Source: Hanleya hanleyi
Taxonomy: Eukaryota > Mollusca > Polyplacophora > Lepidopleurida > Hanleyidae
Assembly (NCBI GenBank): GCA_036873755.1
Contig: JAVTVY010033801.1
Location: 81,522-145,521, forward strand
DNA length: 64,000 bases
Direction: 5' to 3'
Within the stretch, counting starts at the first letter, position 1; every line of letters starts with the position of its first letter. The notes under the pieces were generated by a model, which made no database searches, was not told the DNA's origin, and saw only the letters and a list, made by a program, of their open reading frames with translations. The position numbers and the translations under genes are program-made. This document shows positions 45,761 through 55,553 of the stretch, piece by piece.

Positions 45761-47071
45761 ATGTCCTTGATCCACGCAGAGTCCTGCCCCTCCACCAACA
45801 GTGAATTTGATTTGTGGACCGTCCCGCCCACACAGACCAGTGCCGAACAAGGATTATGGGTGGAGCATCTCCCGCTCTCCAGCATCAACGAAACAGGGCC
45901 TATCGAGTTCACCATCAGTAATGCGGATACGGCCTATGTGGATTTAGCCCATACATACTTGTATGTGAAAGCCAAGGTCGTCAATGGGGATGGCTCCAGA
46001 ATCATCCAAGCTGCAACGGTGGGCCCGACGAATCTCTGGCTGCCCTCGATGTTTCAACAGGTGGATATTTTTCTCAGCGCCAAACTCATCAGTGACTCCA
46101 CCAACACGTACCTCTATCGAGCCTACATCGAGACACTGTTGTCGTATGGACGAGAGGCTAAAACATCTCAGCTGACAGCCGCTTTATTCTACCAGAACAC
46201 AGCCGAGCACATGGACACGGTGGGCAATGAAGGATATAACAAACGGAAGGCTTTCACTGCGAACGGCGCCTCGGTGGATCTCATGGGTCGACTACACGCA
46301 GACATTTTCATGCAAGACCGGTACCTCTTGAACAAGATCCCCATCAAAATCCGACTGATACGGGCGCCTCCGACCTTCGCCTTGATGGCCACTAACGTAG
46401 ACGGGCATGCAGCTGACTATAAGATTGTCATCCAAGACGCAGTCCTGTATGTCCGAAAAGTGAAACCGAATCCAGCCGTTCAATTGGGACACATGAAAGC
46501 CTTGGAAACAAAACCAGCCCAGTACCCTATCCGACGTGTACAAACCAAAGTGTTCTGTGTGCCTGCTGGAAATATGAGCGCCAACAAAGAAAACCTGTTC
46601 CTGGGGGAACTACCCAAGCGATTGATCCTGGCCTGTGTGGAACATACCAGTTTCAGCGGAGCCTACACAGAGAATCCGTTGGACTTTAAACATTTCGGCA
46701 TCAATTTTGTGGCCCTGCATGTGGATGGACAACAGGTCCCAGCCACGGCCTTAACACCGAACTTTGGGCGCAGGAATTTCATTCGAGCCTATCAGAGCCT
46801 GTTTACAGCCACCGGTCAAATCAACCAGGACGAAGGGAATATGATCAGTCGGGAGGACTACGCGAACGGATACACGTTGATCTGTTTCGATCTGACCCCC
46901 ACCTTAGAGAACGACCATCAGTTGGCCCTGGCCAAGCAAGCCAATTTACGGTTGGAAATCCACTTTGCACGAGCACTCGGGACCACCGTCAATGTGATCT
47001 GCTACGCCGAGTTTGACAACATCATTCAAGTGGACAAGGCGCGCAACGTCCTGTGTGACTTTTCCACCTAA
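45761..47071 (+). CDS. Double-jelly-roll major capsid protein
   Basis: 436 aa, intact. Recognised from the Polinton capsid signature at the start (SEFDLWTVPPTQTS, then 'PLSSINETGPIEFTI') and NTYLYRAYIETLLSYG in the first jelly-roll; second half includes FGINFVALHVDGQQVP and the closing LRLEIHFARALG segment. Forms pseudo-hexameric capsomers. Length is a little under the usual ~500. Last genes of the cluster are tightly packed: core, capsid and protease with 1-3 base gaps. Confidence 0.92.
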   Translation: MSLIHAESCPSTNSEFDLWTVPPTQTSAEQGLWVEHLPLSSINETGPIEFTISNADTAYVDLAHTYLYVKAKVVNGDGSRIIQAATVGPTNLWLPSMFQQVDIFLSAKLISDSTNTYLYRAYIETLLSYGREAKTSQLTAALFYQNTAEHMDTVGNEGYNKRKAFTANGASVDLMGRLHADIFMQDRYLLNKIPIKIRLIRAPPTFALMATNVDGHAADYKIVIQDAVLYVRKVKPNPAVQLGHMKALETKPAQYPIRRVQTKVFCVPAGNMSANKENLFLGELPKRLILACVEHTSFSGAYTENPLDFKHFGINFVALHVDGQQVPATALTPNFGRRNFIRAYQSLFTATGQINQDEGNMISREDYANGYTLICFDLTPTLENDHQLALAKQANLRLEIHFARALGTTVNVICYAEFDNIIQVDKARNVLCDFST

Positions 47072-47072
47072 C

Positions 47073-47546
47073 ATGGATACAGACCAGATAACCACCGTGC
47101 TGGAAAATGACCCAGGGACACGTATGGTCTTTCAAGGGGTGTTCGCCCGAGATGTGTTCCCATTAGACCGTATGTATCCTGCTGCTTACGTTCTCAACAC
47201 GGACCCGATGGATCGGCCCGGTGAACATTGGGTGGCCGTGTACTTGACAGAACAGCAGAGCGAATACTTTGACCCGTACGGCCTGCCACCCCTCCATCCC
47301 GATTTAACAGACTTTATGGATCAAAGCACAGAGACGTGGTGTTGGAACAGTGAAACGTTGCAAAGCCTGACCAGTAGCGTGTGCGGACAATATTGCTTGT
47401 TTTACCTGTACCATCGATGCCGGGGCAGAACCTTATCTACCATCGTACAGATGTTTGACGAGTACCCCAAGCCCGAGGACCGCGATATACTCGTATATGA
47501 CTGGGCCGCCCATCATTACAATGTACAAGCCCCGTTCTGGGCTTAA
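47073..47546 (+). CDS. Adenain-type cysteine protease
   Basis: 157 aa from ATG 47073, one base after the capsid stop. Matures virion proteins. Catalytic set visible: H52 (GEHWVAVYL), D67 (EYFDPYGLPP), oxyanion Q97 (ETLQSL) and C104 (SSVCGQYCLFYL), in the order and spacing of the adenovirus-type (C5) protease family. It is about 45 residues shorter than adenoviral adenain, as in other Polintons. A poly(A) signal follows at 47628. Confidence 0.93.
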   Translation: MDTDQITTVLENDPGTRMVFQGVFARDVFPLDRMYPAAYVLNTDPMDRPGEHWVAVYLTEQQSEYFDPYGLPPLHPDLTDFMDQSTETWCWNSETLQSLTSSVCGQYCLFYLYHRCRGRTLSTIVQMFDEYPKPEDRDILVYDWAAHHYNVQAPFWA

Positions 47547-48044
47547 GTTCTTCAATGTACAAGCCCCCTGTTCTGGGCTTCAGTTTTCACGTGGTTGTTC
47601 TCACGTTGTTGTTGTTAGTTATTGTTGAATAAAAAACAAAATGAGATCTCTCCAAAAAAAACCCTGTCTTGTGTGTTTTCTATATGAGCATAATGCATGA
47701 AACTGGCTTTGAACACCGTATTAGCCAATCAGTGGCCTAGAATGGGGCCAAAGGTAACCCATCAATGTCCTGAAAACATTACCCGGGTGTACAAGAACCC
47801 GGATGTAGGCGCGGACGTATGCGAAAGCATCCTAGTACCCGGATGTAGGCGCAGACGTGAGCGAAATTCTAGTACCCGTCCATTGGTTCTTTTATCGATC
47901 GCTCATTGGCTCTTTTTCTCGACCGCTGATTGGTCCAAATGGAACTGTTCATCCTTCCCAGGTTAATTTACAATCCTCTTTTTGTGTCCAAGCTCTGTAT
48001 ATCGATGCCGCAACATTGTTGCCGAACATTGCCGAAAGGGAGAC
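47547..48044 (+). terminator. 3' region of the late cluster
   Basis: A direct duplication of the last coding bases (ATGTACAAGCCCC...TTCTGGGCTT at 47520 and 47553), AATAAA at 47628-47633, then two copies of the ACCCGGATGTAGGCGC motif (about 47798, 47836) and two tandem 'ATTGGTYCNTTT...CGATCGCT'-like units (47880-47940). No gene. Confidence 0.6.
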
Positions 48045-49668
48045 CTTCGATCTTTTGACCTGGATGTGACCTTTGACCTTTTGACCCGACATTCACCCGC
48101 GCACTTCCGGTGATGACGCGCGTGCGCGCTTGCGGCCGGATAACCCGCGCGCGCGCGCTGCGGCCGGGGCGGATCGGGCCGCGCCGGATGGAAAATCCGG
48201 ACCCTACGTATAAGGGAAAAATTGGAACTCTTCTGGGTTCGGAGGTAGTTTTAGTGAAACCCGGAAGTGACGTCTGTGCGCAGAACCCACACCACCAAAC
48301 CACAACCACGGACCCATATGGGGTTGGTCAAACACACTGCCACGCATCCCCAAAATGCCTGCTTTCTATACTACGGCCAGACTGCGCATGCGCAGACTCT
48401 TGAACACGGACGAACCATGAGCACAGTCGGATGCTGCTTCACGAGAGCTTCAAAATAAGACCTCATACGACTCCATCGGACCCATAGTGACCCATGTCGG
48501 CGCCAAAATGTCTATTTCCATATATTTGGTTTACTGTGCATGCGCAGAATTAGGTCAGTTTTACGTCACATCCACCCAGTCGGATGCTCCTTCACGAATG
48601 CTTCACATTGATACCTTACTCGACCCCATAAGACCATTAGGGGCCTACCTAGACCCCAAAACGTCTATTTCCATACCCTTTTCCCACAATTCCCTGTCTG
48701 CGCATGCGCAGAATGTTGATCACGAACGACACACTAGTCCAGGCGGATGCTCCCTCACGAGAGCTTCAACAGAAGATCTCATACGACACCATAGGATTGT
48801 TAGGGGCTTACCTAGACCCCCAAACGTCTATTTCCATACCCTTTTCCCACAATTCCCTGTCTGCGCATGCGCAGAATGTTGAAAACGAAAGACGCACTAG
48901 TCCAGGTGGATGCTCCCTCACGAATGCTTCACATTGATACCTCACTCGATCCAATCGGCCCACCAGTGGCCCACCTGGACCCCAAAACGTCTAATTCCAT
49001 ACCCTTTTCCCACAATTCCCTGTCTGCCCATGCGCAGAATGTTGACAACGACCAAGACACTAGTCCAGGCGGATGCGCCCTCACGACTGCTTCACATTGA
49101 TACCTCATACAACTCCATCGGCCCATTAGGGACCCCCCTCGATCCCAAAACGTCCATACCCTTTGTCTACTGCGCATGCGCAGAATGACGATATTCCAAC
49201 CCCAGACCCAGCCCATCGGATGCCCCCTCACATATGCTTCACATTGATACCTCACTCGACTCCATCGGATCACTAGTGACCCACCTAGACCCCAAAACGT
49301 CTATTTCCATACCCTTGGTCTAACGCGCAAGCGCAGAATGACGATATTTCAACCACCCATCAGATGCCCCTTCACGAATGCTTCACATTGATACCTCATA
49401 CGACCCAATCGGTAAACTAGCGGTCCCTACAGATTGCCGAACATTCTCACGAAAACCCACGGTTTTGGGACTACTTTCGGACCGCGGAGGCAGACCGCAT
49501 CACCGCCAGACCGCATCACCGCGGAGGAATACATGCCCCCAAGGTCACGCCCCATTCACCCAGACCGGAAGTGACGTCATACCTGCGCACAACACTCCTG
49601 CGCACACCGCCACAAAACCGCCACATTTTTGACGAGCCACGGGCATTAAATGCACTTATACTACTACT
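48045..49668 (-). repeat. Polinton right TIR
   Basis: Inverse of the left TIR, about 235 bp longer because it holds about seven ~152-bp units (anchors near 48437, 48600, 48764, 48927, 49087, 49227, 49379) against six. CTGCGCATGCGCAG or one-base variants occur in nearly every unit. The outermost 250 bp lack the palindrome present at 36223-36236 in the left copy. Long ORFs across it are repeat translations. Confidence 0.9.
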
Positions 49669-49674
49669 CATGTC
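49669..49674. repeat. Polinton target-site duplication, right copy
   Basis: CATGTC, identical to 36178-36183. It contains the ATG of the short exon-like ORF that follows. Confidence 0.93.
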
Positions 49675-49726
49675 GAAGAGACCACAGCGTGATATCCTTG
49701 ATTTCTTCCGAAGCAAAACGTAAGTA
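49670..49726 (+). CDS. Possible first exon interrupted upstream by the Polinton
   Basis: ATG 49670 opens MSKRPQRDILDFFRSK, followed by AC/GTAAGT, a consensus 5' splice donor at about 49721. A short Lys/Arg start leading to 'hydrophobic-x-FF' resembles the first residues of hAT/ZMYM-type transposase-derived proteins. Continuation not identified (the downstream DNA soon turns into block A). The Polinton would have displaced its 5' UTR and promoter by 13.5 kb. Speculative. Confidence 0.3.
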
Positions 49727-50027
49727 GGATAGTTGTTTATTTGACGGAAATGAAGACGGAGTTATATTAATCAAATATCCGGATTACGTGCAGAAGTTTT
49801 CTGTGTGTGTGTTAGCAGTTTTTTATTATTTTTTTTTTTTTACCAAACTAGTATTAAAACAGTTGAGATATCTGAGAAAAATATGCGTTTTATTTGTCGG
49901 AAATCGCTCAAAACGCTCCTACCGCCGTCTAGAAACCCGGAGCTTAAGGACCCTGGACCCTCGCCTAAAGTGCTAGGATAGTGCCCCCCCCCCCCCAGTC
50001 AGAACTATCTTCCGACGCCACTGACAA
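49727..50027. other. No gene recognised
   Basis: T-rich tract and a C14-C15 run (49984). Possibly intron of the exon above; unsupported. Confidence 0.3.
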
Positions 50028-51657
50028 CTCAGGAGCTGATCAGCTGAAGCCACGGGTCAGCGCAGAGATAGGCTTCACTATGTTCTCTCAATGTCCAGCT
50101 TTGTTTGAGGATTAATGTGCAAAGGGCAGATTGTCGGAGTACTCAAAGCTACCGGGGATCAGATGTCCCCTCTCCCCGCCCCGTTCCCCTTCATATCGTA
50201 CCCATAACCCTAGACATAACCATGACAATTCATAATCCGAACCATACATTGTACACCTCAAACTTATATGCTTCTATGCTTTAAGCCAGCGGGGAGGAAG
50301 CACATTACCTTGAGTCTCCCAATCGAATGTAGGAACAGGATAGTCCTTTACTTATTATATCTACGTAAACATGTCTTTATCCACACGGTTTATCCAACAC
50401 ATCTCCGAGGCATAATATAAAAAGAACAATTTTCATCCAGTTATATCCCATAACGTCACACTGGTGAATGTTTTAGCCTCCTCGCGTGACAGTTATATGT
50501 ATCTTATGCAAATGTAATTTGTCTGAAATCCCAAGCGGCGCTCATATATGCAGGAAACGATCACTTCTTTATCATTGGTCTCAATAGATGTTCGGTACAC
50601 GGATTCATTACCATGTTTAAGATATATCGGTATTGGTGAGAGCACTGTTGAAATATACATGCGTATAGAATTGAATTACCACTAATTCCAGTTCTTCTAA
50701 TGAAAAACTGAATATACCGTTCACTCTCGGTAGCAAGAAAATTGCTCAGCGTTATCTAGAATTCTGAAATCGTGAGTTATTGGCTTCATTTACAATCTTG
50801 CATTCCCGATCGGTCATCTAATATTTTTTATTTCTCTCATTCCTAGATTGTGGAAATGACAAGAAGAATTAATTAGTTACAAAATTAATTATGTGATATC
50901 AGATATTATTGAAATCGTCAGAGGTAATTTTCTGTAATGTGATCCATTTCGTAATTATTTTTGTTCATTTTTCAAACCCGCGTTCCGCTCAAGGCGCATG
51001 CATATTATACGATGCCTATCAACCCAACATCGATTCAATATAGCGTCAGATTATTACGGTGCGTCCAGGCCCACCTGTCGGAATGAGGAAAAATATTTTT
51101 CCACGTTCATTTGTCTTCGAACTCCACTCGCATAGTCGAATTGCTGTAATCTCAATATGCTTCTTGAAAATGTTTAATAACTGAACGCTATACATGTATA
51201 TGTGTATACTATACATGTAGCAAAAACAATGCAAGTTTTGAAATATCACATGCGTGTAGTTTGCCTGTAACATGTGGCTATGTTATAATTGGACAAGTGA
51301 ACGCTTCTTACAATGAAATTACGGATTTAGAGTCCCATGTTGTCACGCATCATTCAAACCAATCAAATATATGGTTCGCCAGATAACCAAATTCGGTTCC
51401 GCCCCTACAACAATCCTTAAACACAGAGAACTAAACGTTCATTATTTTCAAAACTCCATTTACCACATTCACCAATACCGTTTGTGTATGCAGTCACGTG
51501 ATTCTCGAAACATTCCAACGAAAATGCTCGGAAACAGCTATTTTCATCAGAGGGGTTTCCGCATGCGTAAGATACGGCAGTCATTACAGTGAACGTATAT
51601 CACCTCTGTTACATGTTGACATAGGAGGGGATTGAAATATCGCACTTTTCCCTGCTT
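50028..51657 (+). repeat. Dispersed block A, copy 2, with empty MITE site
   Basis: Counterpart of 1775-3850 plus 4556-4680. At 50281-50284 a single TTAA joins CTTCTATGCT to GCCAGCGGGGAGG; copy 1 has the 584-bp MITE exactly there. It proves precise TTAA insertion (or excision). Confidence 0.8.
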
Positions 51658-51661
51658 TTAA

Positions 51662-52115
51662 CCCTATCTGTCTTAGGGGAACGAGCACTTCCGCTCCACA
51701 CATTTGGGTTTTTTCTCCTATCTCCGGAAAGACAAAAACTTGAGAGCTGTCACTCAGTGAATCTGTAGTTTACCATATATCATTTTGTATTTATTTGCAT
51801 AACCCCACAAGCAAAGGATCATGAGTACCTGCAGAAAAGTGATGCTTTTGTCATACTTCTTCAAAATTCCTGCTTTTCTGAGAGGAAAAGTGGCAAAAGC
51901 TATTTTATTTCACATCAGATGATTGTTTACTAATTTAGCATGCAATTTTTGCGAAGAAAACACATAAATACACAAATCGACAAAAATCTGATCGAAACAT
52001 CATCCACAAAATGCCTTTTTTGAAAATGACGTCACGGTGACGTCATCATGGTGACCTTCTTGGATTTTTCTTTTCGGATTTTTAACTAGAGCTTGACCCA
52101 TAGTGTGCCAAGTTT
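51662..52115 (+). mobile_element. 3'-truncated piggyBac-like MITE
   Basis: TTAA at 51658, CCCTATCTGTCTTAGG terminus, MITE interior (GTGACGTCATCATGGTGACC at 52035), ending at the GCTTGACCCATAGTGTG line without its right terminus. Confidence 0.75.
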
Positions 52116-53172
52116 TTTTTGTAATCTAGCCGTTGACACTGACTGAAAGTTTACTTGCTTTGGAATACAGATATTTACAAATTAATGGTCGACTCTGCAG
52201 GTAAATTGCTTCTTTTTAACTCAGAAAACTGTGAAATGTACCGATTCGTAGATGAAAATTCTTGGCTTTAGAGCGGGTGTGAATTTTAACCCGTTTCCCA
52301 GCAAGCTGTATGTATTACAATATTATTAACTGTCATCCCACAGTTTGCATTATTAGACGGGGCGTTTGGTGTTTATGGTGGTGGAGGTAGGGGGGGAGGG
52401 GGGGGCAGATCTGGAGCAGATAAGCATTGAAAAGAATAGCTGGGGATGGGACGTGTATGTTCAAATTTGTTACAAGACTTTCACAGCTGCATGGGATAGA
52501 AGTCCTTTCTTGATATATTATGTGTAATGTATTTGTCAGTACGGCACCCCAAATGCAATGTAGATAGAGGGCGTTTGATTTATTGCATCATTCGAGTTTC
52601 CCACACGATCGACAGGTGGCACTAGTGAACCACATTTTTGGAGCTTACGTACTTCTCGGTAATGAACTTCTGAGTGAACTGGTTAGTGTGTACCGCTATA
52701 TCACCGGTATAATATATCTCCGGAACTCTCTCTTATGAAGCTTTCAAAAGTCATGGTCCACTGTGTTTACGAAATAAACCATATGCAACAATCTATTGAC
52801 GCGGCACAGTGCGCGCGCGCGCCAAACTCATCAATGCCTGGAGCGCAGTGCCCATTAATTTGAAATTTGCGGGAAGGAAAGTGGGCTTTTTAAAGACTTT
52901 CTGGGTAACACGCTGAAGATGCTGTGCCCCAATGACATATAAAAAATTGGCCTCATGCAAGAATGCCCTATTGGTTTCATCTGTATTTAAAAAAGTGAGA
53001 TATTTGGCCCATTCAATTCCATAATGAATTCGGACAGAACGGTTTATCGCTGGCTTTTGGAATGCATTTATTCAAATTCTGTAGAACTTTGCAAATTTGC
53101 CGTTCTCTGACGTTCAATTATCACTCTTGGTTTATTTGCTCTATAAAATTGAACAGCCTGGTGATATTATTA
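52116..53172. other. No gene recognised
   Basis: Contains a G-rich stretch (52380-52405) and an alternating GCGCGCGCGC tract (52810-52822). No coding evidence. Confidence 0.4.
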
Positions 53173-53312
53173 GTTATACGTCGCCCTTCCGGGGTAATAC
53201 GGGATGAGATTTGGTTTCTCTCGCCATATTTTTCCGAGGCGCAGCCGAGGAAAAATATGGCGAGAGAAACCAAATCGAATCCCGTATTACCCCGGAAGGG
53301 CGATGTATAACG
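53173..53312. repeat. 140-bp near-perfect hairpin
   Basis: Arms 53173-53240 and 53246-53312 (GTTATACGTCGCCC; TTCCGGGGTAATACGGGATG; TCTCTCGCCATATTTTTCC) are inverted copies with few mismatches; apex GAGGCGCAGCCGAGG. It ends two bases before the 18-bp inverted repeat of the recombinase unit. Confidence 0.85.
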
Positions 53313-53313
53313 A

Positions 53314-53331
53314 ATTTATCATATCTCAGAG
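53314..53331 (+). repeat. Left 18-bp inverted repeat of recombinase unit
   Basis: ATTTATCATATCTCAGAG, exact reverse complement of 55554-55571. An 18-base perfect match around one gene is far beyond chance. Confidence 0.8.
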
Positions 53332-53996
53332 CATTAAGAATCACTTTGGACTTCAAGGCCGACATAATGGAACGGACTTCGATCGGACTTGCACTGGTTT
53401 CAGAACGATCCACAGCATGCACCGGAAAAAATGAACACAAAGACAAATGTATCATTTTTACAATCCTCATCTTTAAAACGTACTAAGGGAGGAGCAAAGA
53501 TAACGATAACATTATACTGTAATCCGTGAACAATGAATCCGGTTTCCGTGTGAAATACCGGTGGGCTTCGGTGATAAAGAATGAACAATCTAACTTCAAA
53601 TTCAGCTTCATCTCTTATGTTCTATTCTGAAAATCAGAAACGTATAAAATACTGGAGCATTAAGCTTAATCTCAATTTCATATTTAATATTTAATAGCCA
53701 TCGACGAGTATAATATCTAGATTATATACCTTTTGTTAATAAATACATCGAAAGACCCGTTCCGGATTCACATCTGTTGCGTGGATATGTAAGTTTCAAA
53801 TACACGTGTGAACTGTTACATTTCCATTCTGTCTATAATTCAACACCGTGTCACTCGACAGTGTCACTTGTGTCATGTTTCCATAACATCACACAGGAGA
53901 AGGACCAACATGAACTGACTTAAATTTACAGTTCGAGAGAAAAATCGGAAAAATCAAACTGTCCTGCACAATTTGGCAGAAGTATAGGTATTTGCT
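53332..53996. other. 3' flank of the recombinase gene
   Basis: No ORF of its own. The 3' UTR would run through here on the minus strand; no clear poly(A) signal close to the stop was picked out. Confidence 0.35.
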
Positions 53997-55496
53997 TCAT
54001 TTTCGCACGATCATGTTGATTGCATTTATTGTGCAGTTATTGAACATTGGCGCTGAGGGATTTGCGGCGACCAGGATAGCTGTGGGAATGTCACACGATG
54101 TGGGCGGGACAGCGGTGCTGTCGAATTCACAAAACAGCTGATTAAGATCAAAATCAAAGTCGTCGGCATGGCCTTCTGCTCGTACATCCTGGGTGTGTAA
54201 CACGGCCGACGTGGCATCATTTGACATGGGTGCAGGGTACTGAGAAGATGATGTCACAGTTTCTGCAGGATGGGGTTTGACAAGAACATTTACTGGAAGT
54301 GTATGCGTACCGGTATTCGTCTTTCGGGTTGAACCCATCGTGTCAGGAAAGGCAACTGACGCAACCGTGTGGCCCATTTGCAGTTTCTCGCCATCACTTA
54401 CTCGCTGGTAAACCGACAGCGACGAGACAGATCTGTGACCTGTGACAGCCATTATTTGAGATGCTGAATAGTTGTTTCTACCAAGGATGGTGATGCCGGT
54501 TGCTCGTATACTGTGGTTAGTGTATGGTTCAGAAAGTTTCAGACGAGTGCCCAGGTTGGTCATGAAGGCTGCCAAGCGGTGTTTCCCAATAGGTTTGTTA
54601 TAATACCAAACTTTATCGTCGTCGAGGAAACTATCAACCGGGTACTGCCACAAGCGATCACATTTCGGATGGAGTTTGGAGATATAACTTTCGAATGAAG
54701 CAACAGGACAGAACGGGGAACCTTCTTCTTCAGGCATGAATCCGGTAACACCCTCTTTTTGCTGGGCCCGGCGATTTTTTGTGAGTTCATCCTCCTTTTT
54801 TTTCACATACCTCTGCCCAGTTTTCGGGTCCCGCTTGATGATGAATGTGTTTTTTGTCATCTTTTCCATATTCTCCACTCCCCTTCTAAAGAAGAACAGA
54901 CGTACATCGAACTGAACTTTATTTGCAAGCCCAGTTGGGGTTTTTGGGGACATGAGAACAGACTTGTAGAGTTTACAACGATCGGACTCGTTTATGGGCT
55001 CATAATGATCGGTGTCGCCTTTTCCAGATGCCTTCAACTCTGCAAGTGCGGTTTTGAAGCACTCGTTGGCTTCATTAAACTCCGAATTTCTAATCAAATC
55101 AAAAGTTTTCAAATACGGTGGGGCCTTCGGGTAACGATTCAGAGAATGTCGAAAGTTTTCGAGAGTGGATGTTTTGTACAATTCTCCGTCTTGTTTTCGG
55201 GCATCCAAATAAAAATGACTGAGTACCTCTGCTAACCTCTCGGCCGAGAATCCTTCGAATTCTTCACTCTGTCCCTTCTCTTTCAGGTAATACTTCAAAG
55301 TTCTGGCGGACGCTTTGTTCGATTTTTGTGTGTTGCTGGGAATAATATTAGCCCGCTTTTCAACAACTTCATCGTCCGTGTGAGACGCGAAACGTTTGCC
55401 TGATTCAGCCATTTTGTTTAGCAGACGATGGAATCTAGTGAACACCTGTTCGTTGCCCTTGGCGACGGGGGTATACGATATATATTCGACCAGCAA
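53997..55496 (-). CDS. Crypton-like tyrosine recombinase
   Basis: 499 aa, single intact exon; Met29 (55412) is an alternative start matching the usual N-terminus better. N-terminal SAM-like helical domain (about 60-160), catalytic domain 165-370 with R204/R205 (FFFRRGVENM), H328-x2-R331 (NHSIRATG), H354 (VTGHRS) and Tyr363 (LSVYQR): the full R-HxxR-H-Y set. The sequence around NHSIRATG and GHRS matches the DUF3504 group (Crypton-derived domains such as those in ZMYM proteins). About 130 C-terminal residues are low complexity (His/Thr/Pro). A complete active site, no introns and flanking 18-bp inverted repeats suggest a mobile or recently mobile element, though classical Cryptons lack inverted repeats. 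A domesticated gene is less likely. Confidence 0.85.
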   Translation of the reverse strand: MLVEYISYTPVAKGNEQVFTRFHRLLNKMAESGKRFASHTDDEVVEKRANIIPSNTQKSNKASARTLKYYLKEKGQSEEFEGFSAERLAEVLSHFYLDARKQDGELYKTSTLENFRHSLNRYPKAPPYLKTFDLIRNSEFNEANECFKTALAELKASGKGDTDHYEPINESDRCKLYKSVLMSPKTPTGLANKVQFDVRLFFFRRGVENMEKMTKNTFIIKRDPKTGQRYVKKKEDELTKNRRAQQKEGVTGFMPEEEGSPFCPVASFESYISKLHPKCDRLWQYPVDSFLDDDKVWYYNKPIGKHRLAAFMTNLGTRLKLSEPYTNHSIRATGITILGRNNYSASQIMAVTGHRSVSSLSVYQRVSDGEKLQMGHTVASVAFPDTMGSTRKTNTGTHTLPVNVLVKPHPAETVTSSSQYPAPMSNDATSAVLHTQDVRAEGHADDFDFDLNQLFCEFDSTAVPPTSCDIPTAILVAANPSAPMFNNCTINAINMIVRK

Positions 55497-55553
55497 GTTG
55501 ACAATACAGCATCACACATGAGGTCTGTCAGCCAATCAAAAGTCTACATGCTT

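Larger units (their letters stand above)
36184..49668 (+). mobile_element. Polinton/Maverick-like element lacking PolB
   Basis: 13485-bp element starting AGTAGTAGTATAAGTGC and ending GCACTTATACTACTACT, flanked by CATGTC on both sides. It carries long TIRs, a chromodomain integrase, packaging ATPase, adenain-like protease, penton-like and double-jelly-roll capsid proteins: the Polinton integration and virion set. No segment encodes a family-B polymerase; every stretch over 300 bp outside the TIRs is assigned or short. Gene order places one minus-strand gene at the left and all morphogenesis genes on the plus strand. Several genes carry single-base frameshifts, so this copy is probably not autonomous even with a helper, unless they are assembly errors. 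Confidence 0.95.

Noticed and set aside
48487..49273. Plus- and minus-strand ORFs in the right TIR (77-131 aa)
   Set aside because: Translations of the ~152-bp TIR units; counterparts in the left TIR are broken and in other frames.
36184..49668. Classification as an adenovirus-like or adintovirus provirus instead of a Polinton
   Set aside because: Capsid, penton and protease families are shared, but chromodomain integrase, AG...CT ends and the 6-bp duplication fit Polintons; adintoviruses also carry PolB, absent here.
52808..52824. GCGCGCGCGC tract considered as a TIR core
   Set aside because: No surrounding TIR motifs (no GTCACTTCCGG, no unit anchors).
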